A DNA stretch of 64,000 nt from NCBI RefSeq assembly GCF_032854445.1, contig NC_088295.1, forward strand, positions 91,753,805 to 91,817,804, given 5' to 3'. The DNA is from Liolophura sinensis (Eukaryota > Mollusca > Polyplacophora > Chitonida > Chitonidae). The notes beneath the pieces are model-generated. The model had not been told where the DNA came from and did no database searches. It saw only the letters and a list, made by a program, of their open reading frames with translations. Position numbers and translations under genes: made by a program. The first letter of the stretch is position 1; each line of letters begins with the position of its first letter. Below are positions 13,001 to 25,000 of the stretch, in pieces.

Positions 13001-16000
13001 TGATGATAGAGTTAGGTGCAACTTGTGATGATAGTGACAGGTTCAGCTTGTGGTGATAGGTGCAGCTTGTGATGATAGTGATAGGTGCGGCTTGTGATCA
13101 TAGTGACAGGTTCAACTTGTGATGACAGTGATATGTGCAGTTTGTGATGATAGTAATAGGGACATGTAGAGCTTGTGATGATTGTATTTCATAGGTCTTT
13201 TGATTATAATAATAGGTGCAGCTTTTTAGTGCTGATTGATAGTGTGTTGGCTTTACAGGTGGGGAGAAGCTATCTGGCGTCCATATGTGCCCGTCTAACC
13301 TGACTGAGATGAAGGATAATGTGGAGAAAGTGCTACAGTTCATGTCTCTCAACAGAATCAAGATGCATCACATTGTGGCTAAAGGTGAATTACAAAGCAG
13401 TCTGCTTACACGTGCAGTACTGTCTGTCAGATATAGTAGTAGGAAACTGAAGTAAATATTTCTTTTTTTGGAGATATGAATCCTAACAAAGAAGGTAAAT
13501 GATTGTACATGAGATTTCATCATTTGTGTTGTGTAATGATGGGTTGATGTATTAGTGGATTGATGAATATCCGCAATATTCATCAAGGAGAAAATCTGCA
13601 CTCATGGAAGAAGTCAGTATTGATTGTTTTCGTTCTGTTCCCATGTCATGTTTCCATCAGATGAGTTAGAATGAAAACTGAAATCTGTTATAAGGTTGTT
13701 TTTGAAACTTTTCCATGTTTTCTTATAGACATTGTGGAAGGCAACTTGAAATCTGTGATGAGACTGATTCTTGCTCTAGCAGCTCACTTCAAACCCAAAA
13801 GTGTACGACAGTCTGGTTTTGGAGTTCGCTCCCCTGGCAAGAGCCCAAACGTAGCTAGCATTGCTCAGGTAATTGTCAGTAGATTCTGATTTTCTCAAGT
13901 TTTCCATAGCTTCAACCACACTATTTTTCAATGTTTATTCATTGGTGTACATGTAGTTGTTGTTTGAAAAAAGTGATGAAGCCTTAATTCTTGTGTTGCA
14001 GGGTGCAGTGGCCGCTTTGGCAGATGCAAGGCGAGATGTAGCACGAGCAGGCTCAACCCGATATCGCAGACGAGCGGCAGACAAAGACAGACATGATAGA
14101 AGGTGTGTAGAGCCCTATTTTCCCTGTTTATTGTAGTTGTTTTCCATGGTTACGTTTATTAAACTAGAGTGACATTAGGCATCACCTCAATCTAGTAAAC
14201 TTTGCATCCAAAAAATATAGAGATCACTAAAAATTATAAAGGGATAAAAATGTTTACTTATATATTACTTATATAAGTAACTACAAAACAAGTCTACTAG
14301 TCCAATAATATGAAAATTTATGCAAAAATGTTGAATGTTATATACCTGGAATTATGTAAGTAGTTTTAGAAAGAAGAACCATACATGAAATATCCAGAGA
14401 TAATTTGAAATTTCTATCTTTGACATGACCTTCAAGGTCTCTTATATTATGCAGGTGTACAACAACATCAGCATAAGTTCGTGGTTACATTGAATATTGT
14501 GTGACATACATGCACGTGTAAGTAGTGTGCTTCAGCATTTAGCATGCCTGTCTGTTTACATGCACCTCTGTAGACTGTATCGGGAAAGTAGTTCTGACCA
14601 GTGCAGTGATTCAGACCAAAGTTTCTCAGCCTGCGAGCGGCTAAGGCCTGCCCCTACAGGAGGTGACCACCACAGGGACATAGAGGGAGTGAGTGTGGAC
14701 AGCGGATCGGGATCTCGGGGGAGTCCGGTGACCGGTGGAAGCCCCAGGAAAGACCAGCGAACTGGGGTAGTCAGCAAAAGTCGATCCTCAGACCATGTTC
14801 CGGGTAAACTCACTTGATTAAGTTACATCTGATTTCCTCCTCTGGTAAAGCCCACTGCATTCATGTGACTGCGATATTGGAAGAAGCAAAGCATAAAGCA
14901 GTAGAGTATGCCTCCTAATACGCCTTATTTTTGGTGTGAACCATTGGTGGTTCACTAGAGTTTTAAGCCTTTGCGTAAACACTGGTCACCATAACCCATA
15001 GTTCACATAAAAACTTTGCGCTGAAGATTCTCGTTTGTACATAGCAAACAAATCAGCAGTGAACTTTTAATATTGGGTAAGGTGTAGTTCAGAGCCAAGA
15101 CGACATGTCCATAGCAAAATGCCTATATTGTAACAGAGCCTTCCAGTGAATAGTCGGCAGAACAAAAATACTTGCCAAAACCTATATGTCATGGGCAAAA
15201 ATCGGGTGAAATACATTCGCTGTCCATGACAAAAGTTTTATCTCATTCCATGGCATGTATATATATGAGCGGTAATTCCAAGATACCTTGCTTTTGTGCC
15301 CTACTCACAATTGTCACAGCTACATTTAACATGTAAAGCCCTTGTTTTCCCACCCTGCGCATGCGGCCCTGTTAAACTCTTTGTGTGATAGCACATCAGC
15401 TGTCCATTTGTTGTCATTTTAAAAGAAACTGGTACTTAATATTTGTACTTCTGTTTATGTGTATGTTTGCAGCGAGCCACATCCCGGTTCCGGTGAGCCG
15501 CCGTGGGAAGGGGGAGAGTGTGGAGAGGGGCCAGTATGATGAGCTGATGAAGGAACATGAGGAGCTGGATAAACAGATGAGGGAGACGAAGAAACAGTTG
15601 ATGATGCTGCAGGACCTGGTAACACACTCATTCATACCTGTGTATACACAATGAAATATTCTTCATTTATTGTCCCTAACTAACAATAATAATAGTAATA
15701 TACCCTAGCACAGTTGATAAGTCAGATTCATTCCAAGAAGGAGGTGATTTTGTCATGTGGTTGTGATGTAAATGAGAAAAGAGGGCTGACTAAATATGAA
15801 TATCATCAGGAAAGGACTTGTAATACTGCCCAACCATTTCTTTTAACTTTATGAAATCAACCCAATACCAGATGATCATATGGAATGTTTTTACCATTGT
15901 CTATTATGTCTGAAGAGGTCTTGATTCTGCTATGTCATGTTGTTAGCAAGAGCCACAGTTCACGGTAACGGTTCATAATGATCGTTGTGTGCCAATACTA

Positions 16001-19000
16001 CATGGTACATGAACATGTGGGCATAGTGAAAGCTGAAACGTCACAAACCCTCTGCTACATAGGAAGATTTCCTGGTACTGGAGTATCATATTGCAGCTGT
16101 TGAGTGTAGGATATATGTTTTCACCTCATGGTATCATGTAATTGTGGTGCACCGTGTTACAGCTGTTGAGTGTAGGATGTACAGTTTTCACCTGTTTGTA
16201 TCATGTAATTATGTTACAGCTGTTTAGTGTAGGATATACAGTCTTCACCTCTTTGTATCATGTAATTGTGGCCTAACATGTTACAGCTGTGGAGTGCAGG
16301 ACATACATTCTTCACCTCTTTGTATCATGTAATTGTGGCATATCATGTTACAGCTGTTGAGTGTAGGATATACAGTCTTCACCTCTTTGTATCATGTAAT
16401 TGTGGCATATCATGTTACAGCTGTTGAGTGTAGGATATACAGTCTTCAACTGTTTGTATCATGTAATTGTGGTGCATCATGTTACAGCTGTTGAGTGTAG
16501 GATATACAGTCTTCTTCTCCTGGTATCATGTATGAAGAGTTCCTGCTGTTTTGTGTTGCAGCTGTTACGTGGTCAGCTTCCAGATGGAGAAGAAAGCCCT
16601 ACAAAGCTTCCCACAGAAGGATCTCCAAGCTCGGAACAAGTGGTGAGTTCTGCTCTACAGTTTCCCAGTGTTGTGAGAGTGCAGCAGATAATTATACATG
16701 ATGGCTGCACATACATTTATGATAGTACTCATAGCTGTTCAACTGGTTGAGAGATATCTCGCTGATGGATATTCGGGTCATGTCTATTTTGTTAACATAT
16801 GACTGTCACCTCCATATTTCAGTGCTCCACTCAGAATTGTATGGACCATTTTCACTAGCATTGTCATGGTTACCTGATGTTTTAGCACCTGTCTGTCTGA
16901 CAGGAGCTCTGCAGTGGGCTATGTCGGTGTTGTGATGGACAAATCAATACCTGTTCTCCCTGCCTGCTTGTATTGTCATGCTTACCTGATGTTATAGCAC
17001 CTGTGTTTGTCTGACAGGAGCTCTCCAGTGGTCTGTGTCACTGGTGTGATGGACAAATCAATACCTGTTCTCCCTGCCTACTTGTATTGTCATGCTTACC
17101 TGATGTTATAGCATCTGTGTTTGTCTGACAGGAGCTTTCCAGTGGTCTATGTCACTGGTGTGATGGACAAATCAATACCTGTTCTCCCTGCCTACTTGTA
17201 TTGTCATGCTTACCTGATGTTATAGCATCTGTGTTTGTCTGACAGGAGCTTTCCACTGGTCTATGTCACTGGTGTGATGGACAAATCAATACCTGTTCTC
17301 CCTGCCTACTTGTATTGTCATGGTTACCTGATGTTATAGCATCTGTGTTTGTCTGACAGGAGCTCTCCACTGGTCTATGTCACTGGTGTGATGGACAAAT
17401 CAATACCTGTTCTCCCTGTCTACTTGTATTGTCATGCTTACCTGATGTTATGGCACCTGTGTTTGTCTGACAGGAGCTCTCCAGTGGTCTATGTCACTGG
17501 TGTGATGGACAAATCAATACCTGTTCTCCCTGCCTACTTGTATTGTCATGGTTACCTGATGTTATGGCACCTGTGTTTGTCTGACAGGAGCTTTCCAGTG
17601 GTCTATGTCACTGGTGTGATGGACAAATCAATACCTGTTCTCCCTGCCTACTTGTATTGTCATGCTTACCTGACGTTATGGCACCTGTGTTTGTCTGACA
17701 GGAGCTCTCCAGTGGTCGGTGTCACTGGTGTGATGGACAAATCAATACCTGTTCTCCCTGCCTACCTGTATTGTCATGGTTACCTGATGTTATAGCATCT
17801 GTGTTTGTCTGACAGGAGCTTTCCAGTGGTCTATGTCACTGGTGTGATGGACAAATCAATACCTGTTCTCCCTGTCTACTTGTATTGTCATGCTTAATTG
17901 ATGTTATGGCACCTGTGTTTGTCTGACAGGAGCTCTCCAGTGGTCTATGTCACTGGTGTGATGGACAAATCAATACCTGTTCTCCCTGCCTACTTGTATT
18001 GTCATGGTTACCTGATGTTATAGCATCTGTGTTTGTCTGACAGGAGCTTTCCAGTGGTCTATGTCACTGGTGTGATGGACAAATCAATACCTGTTCTCCC
18101 TGCCTACTTGTATTGTCATGCTTACCTGATGTTATGGCACCTGTGTTTGTCTGACAGGAGCTCTCCAGTGGTCGGTGTCACTGGTGTGATGGACAAATCA
18201 ATACCTGTTCTCCCTGCCTACTTGTATTGTCATGGTTACCTGATGTTATAGCATCTGTGTTTGTCTGACAGGAGCTTTCCAGTGGTCTAAGTCACTGGTG
18301 TGATAGACAAATCAATACCTGTTCTCCCTGCCTACTTGTATTGTCATGCTTACCTGATGTTATGGCACCTGTGTTTGTCTGACAGGAGCTCTCCACTGGT
18401 CTATGTCACTGGTGTGATGGACAAATCAATACCTGTTCTCCCTGCCTACTTGTATTGTCATGCTTACCTGATGTTATGGCACCTGTGTTTGTCTGACAGG
18501 AGCTCTCCAGTGGTCTATGTCACTGGTGTGATGGACAAATCATTACATGGTCTCCCTGCCTACTTGTATTGTCATGCTTATTTGATGTTATGGCATCTGT
18601 GTTTGTCTGACAGGAGCTCTCCAGTGGTCTATGTCACTGTTGTGATGGACAAATCATTACATGGTCTCCCTGCCTACTTGTATTGTCATGCTTACCTGAT
18701 GTTATGGCATCTGTGTTTGTCTGACAGGAGCTCTCCAGTGGTCTATGTCACTGGTGTGATGGACAAATCATTACATGGTCTCCCTGCCTACTTGTATTGT
18801 CATGGTTACCTGATGTTATGGCACCTGTCTTTGTCTGACAGGTGCTCCACAGAATCATTACCTGTTGTCCCTGGCTATTTGTATTGTCATGCTTACCTGA
18901 TGTTATAGCACCTGTGTTTGTCTGACAGGAGCTTCACAGTGGTCTATGTCAGTGTTGTGCTAGACAAATCAATACCTGTTCTCCCTGCCTGCTTGTATTG

Positions 19001-22000
19001 TCATGCTTGCCTGATGTTATAGCCTGTGTGTTTGTCTGACAGGAGCTCCACAGTAATCTATGTCAGTGTTGTGCTAGATAAATCAATACCTGGTCTTCCT
19101 GCCTGCTTGTATTGTCAGACTTACCTGTTGTTATAGCACCTGTATTTGTCTGATGGGCACTCCACAATGGACTATGTCAGTGGTGATAAATCAATACCTG
19201 GTCTTCCTGCTTGCTGGTATTGTCATGCTTATCTGATTTTATAGCACCTGTATTTGTCTGACGGGCACTCCACAATGGACTATGTCAGTGGTTTGCAGGA
19301 CAAATCAATACTTGGTCTCCCTGCTTACTGGTATTGTCATGCTTATCTGATGTTATAGCACCTGTGTTTGTCTGATAGAAGCTCCACAGAGTCATTCTCT
19401 GGTCTCCTTGCCTACTTGTATTGCTATACTTACCTGACATTTTTACACCTATGTTTGTGACAGGTGATACTGAAAAGTCAGCTACAGCAGTCTACCTTGT
19501 TCTGTGAAGACATCAAAGAGGAGTTGTCCAAGAGTAAGAATGAGTGCCTCCGTTTACAGGGAGTCAAGGTACGTCTAATCCCTTTGCTCTCTTCTGCAGT
19601 CACATCCTAGGCTAACAGAGCTAGAAATTTTTTTTTAAAACTGCCTTTGGCATAGGCAGGTAGACTTTTTTGTACTTGTCACCTATAGGTATCTACCTGT
19701 ACCCATCAGTCTGACTTTCAGAAAGTCTATTCTGTGCTAGCACTACCGATCGCCATTGTCGGATTTTGCGAACATAATTTAAGTTTGGCGAAATTATTTT
19801 CTGTCAACATCATCACCTTGGCAGAGCAATAACAGTCTACAGTGTTAAACGAATATTTGGTTTTAGTAGCACTTTCCTTTTTATTTAATGTTCTGTCTGG
19901 AGCGGGACTTCTGCACAGTCAATCATCAAATTGAAACTTACTTGTGGGAGTTAAGTCTGTACTTGGGTACGCATGGGCTTCCCATTCAAGGAGAACAACA
20001 GAGGAAAAGCATCTGGTCTGTGTGTTTGGATTTATATGTGCGTGTCTTTTGATATCCTTTACACCTGTGGCGACACGCGTAGTCCTTAAGCAGGAAAAAG
20101 TTAGCAATGCAGTCCTAAAGATGTACATTTTTGGGGGGATAGGAACAGACCGGGACTATAAATATTAACTTCACGTTTTATTATTTATTTATTTGAGTGG
20201 TGTTTCACGCTGTACTTAAGATTTCATTTATATAACAGTGGGAGACTCCTGATCCATGCATGACACTTCAAATTTGGATTGATTCACTGCTCTGTGTTGA
20301 CTGTCATCTAGCTCAGATTGACCGCCACTTGTTGACGCTGTTCATTCCATCATAACTGCATGTGGAGCTCTTAAAATGACTTCTTGCAGATCTAATTTTG
20401 CCATTGCTATGACAACCGAAGATCGTTCTTCAAGATTGAATCTATTTTTGGTCTCGCAGTTGAAAGCGCCAATATGATAGGTTCGTTGACGATGGCCTTG
20501 TCCACTAAATGACGTCCCAGCAGTGCTGATATGTTGGGCCAAAAATGACGAATGTCTTGCAACAACATTTTGATTATGAGAACGCCAAGTAAATATACAG
20601 ACCTTACATACAAACATGCATGGATGATGACTTAAACATGATTGTAAACTTATTGGGCCTACCTGTCGCTGCGACAGGTGAATTTTTTTGTTACCTTTCA
20701 TCTGACAGTTAGTCAGATGTTATCTTGACCACTGGCCCGATATCTGTTATGTTTGTCGATGCTCTCTTCCCCTCCTGCCAAACATTTATAATATTAAATG
20801 TGCTGGTAGGTAAACTACTTGAGTACTTGCTCTGAATTTAAGCTTCTGAAAATTTCTGGGAAACATGTAGTTGTCCTTTATTCTGACTTTCAGTGAGATG
20901 TTTAACTCTACCCGTTTTGTTTTGTTTGTGAGCCATATGTTTAATGTTTGTCAGATGAATAACATATGTTGCTCCAGGTATGCATGTATATCTAATTCAG
21001 ATGTTGTGATCATAGCCCTGTTTAATTTTGACTTGATGCTTTCAGGCTGGATTACAACAGAGACTGACAGAACAGGAGAAAGTTCTTCTCCAAATGAAAG
21101 CAGAGCTGTTGAGGAAGGGATTTGATCTGCAGAATGTGGAATCGGAAAGGGTTTGTAAACAATGAAGGAAGGATTGGGGCAATATAACGCCACACAGGCA
21201 ATAGTTCAATCATATTATGTGCATAACGCCACACAGGCAATAGTTCAACCATATTATGTGCATAACGCCATATTGGCAATACCCATATCACAGTGAGAAC
21301 ATGGGACATTTGTAACATTGCTATTCAGTCAAATTCCTAAACATAGGTTCTTTCTTCACATTTTTTAACAGAAATGTTGTCTTACTGTTTTTAATGAACA
21401 GTATAACTTATGACCAATATTTTGTAATAATTTGTACGAACACGTATATAGGTCTGTGTGTTCATCATTACAGGATGAGATGCAGAAGCTATTACATGAT
21501 AAGGACAAGATTATTGCAGATCTAAAGGTGAGTAGGCATACCTATCAAGGGAGAGGTGTGTGCAGCTAATCAGGAGAGATAGAGCCTCTGATAATGTTTT
21601 TGTATTCTGACTTTCAAACAGGCCACAGGAAGGGGTCAAACAGATCAGTGGAAAATATGTGGTGTTTTCTAGTTGAGTTAGCACTGGTATGGAAGTTATT
21701 CTCTTGAAAGAGACTACTGCGACAGCCTAGCCTTCATCAGGCAGATGTGCAGGGGCCAATGGCCATCGTATTTCCTGAGTTGTCTGACTACCTTTTTTTT
21801 ATCCATTTAGTTTGTCAAAACTTGGCTAGTATTGTCAGTTTAATTACCTCTCAATCCAAACTCCCATCTGCGTCTCACAGTTGGAAATGTTAGAAGAGAC
21901 ACGGAACTTACAGTGCCGGCATAAAGGGTTTGGTATACTCTCCATGTTTTTGTTTCAGACAAGCTTATCAACAAAGGACCACAGAGTAGATAAGTTACAG

Positions 22001-25000
22001 AATGACTTGAAGTATCAGCTCCAGGAGAAAGAGTCAATCAGCAAAAACCTCAAATCCCAGGTCCATGATCTTCACAGCAGATTGAAGACTGTTGGAGAGA
22101 CAGAGGTACATACTAGGGGACAAAAAGAACAAACGAGAGGACAAAGTTAACAAACTGGTGAACAACTGAAATAACTGGGGGACAAAATGAACGAAAGGGG
22201 GAGATAGAGAACAAATTGGCACAGTGTTAATATATCTATGAGGTGGAGTCAAAGAAATGCATGTTTGTTAGGTTAGGGAGAGTTTAAGTGGAACATTGTA
22301 CAAACTGGAGGGACAGTGGGTACAAACATGGAGACAAAGAGTACAAACTGCAAATCATGTACAAGTAAAAGGCAAAGTGTACAAACCATGAGCAAAGTGT
22401 GTAAACCACGTGTACATATAGAGGCCAAAGTGTAGTCTATAAAGTACAGTTCAAAGTGTATAAGTCGGAGAACAGAATGCAACAGACTAGAGCACAAAGT
22501 GTACAAACTATGTACAAAGGGTGTAAACCATGTGTACATGTAGAGGACAAAGTGTAGTCTATAAAGTACAGTTCAAAGTGTCTAAGCCAAAGAACAGGAT
22601 GTAACAGACTAGAGCACAAAGTGTACAAACTATGTACAAAGGGTGTAAACCATGTGTACATGTAGAGGACAAAGTGTAGTCTATAAAGTACAGTTCAAAG
22701 TGTCTAAGCCAAAGAACAGGATGTAATGGACTAGAGCACAAAGTGTACAAACTATGAGCAAAGTGTGTTAATCACGTGTACATGTAGAGGACAAAGTGTA
22801 GTCTATAAAGTACAGTTCAAAGTGTCTAAGCCAAAGTACAGGATGTAACAGACTAGAGCACAAAGAGTACAGACTAGGAGACGAGGCAGGGTACAAACAA
22901 AGAGATACCAGAGCTGACATCGGCAAAACACATGTAGGGAAGGTAATTATGAAGGGCGAAATTGACATTTAATGGAGAATTATAGATATCAGTAAATGAA
23001 TTATTAATTCCAATAAATCATTTGTCAATATTGATAAATTGTGGTATTTAGTTATACCAATAAATCATTTGTCAATATCGCTAAATGGTGGTATTTATTG
23101 ATATCAATAAATCATTTGTCAATATCGATAAATGGTGGTATTTATTGATATCAGTAAATCATTTGTCAATATTGATAAGTTCTGGTATTTATTGATATCA
23201 ATAAATCATTTGTCATTATCAATAAATCTTGGTTTTTATTAATATTGATAATGAATTAACCATATTGATAAATTGCTGTCATTTATTGATATCACTGATT
23301 CATGTATTGATTGGTAACAATAAATACTTATTGCTATTGATAATTATTTATTTATATCTGTAATTTAAATTTTAATTTAGCCTGTCATAATGAATATGTT
23401 GCGTCGTGTTGTCAGTTATGTACATATGTCTTTATATAATGATCACAAATCTGTATTTCATGAGATTTTATTTTGTCATAGGCCAGTCTCTCAGCAAGAG
23501 TGGCTACACAAGATAAGATGATGGCCAAGTTGGAGGGGAAGATCTTGAAGACTCAGATAGAGGGTGGTGCGGGTTCCAACAGATCGTCTGCATTGGTACA
23601 TGTAAATACCCTTCCTCATTTGCTACTGACTGGCAACATGATCAAGTGTCCTACACATAAGGTTTACTATCAGGAAAACCTGAAGGTAGTGAGGTTTAAC
23701 ATATGGGGTTAGCTAACAAAACAGAGGATAGGGGAATAATCAAACCCAATTAGTCTGCTTACCAGTGGGGTATCGTGTGTGATTTCTGGACTATGTGAGG
23801 GTCAGTGATTTACTCAGGGCACATTGACTTCCTCCACATCATCTCTGTCATGTGAGTGAAAACATTCTGGAGTATGGCATTAAAACATCAATTATTAATT
23901 AAATAAACCAAAACCTGATGGGAGGGGTAGAAGAAAATGTTTTACCAGAATAACGGGAAGGAGAAAGTCTTGTGTAACGTGGTTATTGGATAGCCATGTA
24001 CAGTAATGGCGCATTGTACTTCCCGCAGTGTCTCTATTTCTCTTATTACTGACCTAATTTTACATGTACCCAAAGGAGGAATGGTTTCTTTGCCGTCTGA
24101 ATACTCACACATTGTTGCTTTTTTACTGTTAGCTAACAAATGCAGATGAACTGCAAGTTGTGCGAGACTCGTTGCAGAGTTTAAGAAGTGGGTTTCTTGG
24201 TGCAGACCCACACCAACACACAATAGACACGCTGGAACAGAGTATCTCTACCCTAATAGAGAAGTTACACACAGCTCACAGTCAGGTGGGTGACTTCAAG
24301 GGACCCAGTGCATTTAGTCAGTTATTGGTGTTTTTAAAGAAAATCCCAACTATTCAAACATGCCTGGTGTCATTTCAAGACATAAAGGTAAAATTTGGAT
24401 GAAAATGCAAGATGCCACATTTTATCAGTCATGTTATGATGGCAATTTTCTGATAACAAAGATGAATTTCAGCACATATTATAAGGAGAACAACTACATA
24501 TATGCTTATCTATCTTCAATATTGTAGACTTTTCCTTAATGCTGTACATGTAATATGGTTTGTCTGGTTCTGTCTGTGTGACCGCCAGTTGTGGCCATCT
24601 AATGTAATAATAGACTTACTAAGAATTATCGTACTTTTAAGAGTGGCTCAGCGGTAGATGGGTTGTCAAAGCGGCTGAACTTTGATTCAAAAGGAGAAGC
24701 CCACAGATCAAATCTTCCAGGTAATGCAGTTATCTTGTAAGATAATAGTGGTGAAGTGTAACATGTTTACTATTTGAGGGTATCTAGATTTGTGATGTGC
24801 TTTTCCCAGAGTGTTTGGTTGCCACTCCTCTTTACTACATTGTAACTATAGATTGACCACTTTGAAGAGTTCACTATAATGTGTCTGAATCTACACGTAC
24901 CTGTATGGTGTAGTAAAACATTTTCTGAATCTAAATGTACGTGTATGGTGTAGTGTATGACTGGATCTACATGTACGTGTATGGTGTAGTGTATGACTGG

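Larger units (their letters stand above)
15473..24285 (+). other. DIXDC1: Dixin coiled-coil exons
   Basis: Nine or so exons (15473-24285) encode a heptad-rich, Glu/Lys/Leu-rich region typical of the Dixin central coiled coil. Landmarks are [67 protein letters not shown] and, before the linker, [17 protein letters not shown] followed by [17 protein letters not shown]. The last block is nearly identical to the vertebrate sequence. Most joins are phase 0, so exons can be skipped or lengthened without a frameshift. Confidence 0.9.

Noticed and set aside
16860-19440. CRISPR-like array because of regular 114-bp repeats
   Set aside because: The units are directly adjacent without unique spacers and the setting is a eukaryotic intron. 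It is a minisatellite.
20640-20670. Short palindrome ACCTGTCGCTGCGACAGGT as a regulatory site
   Set aside because: It is a single 19-bp palindrome in a Dixin intron without supporting context.
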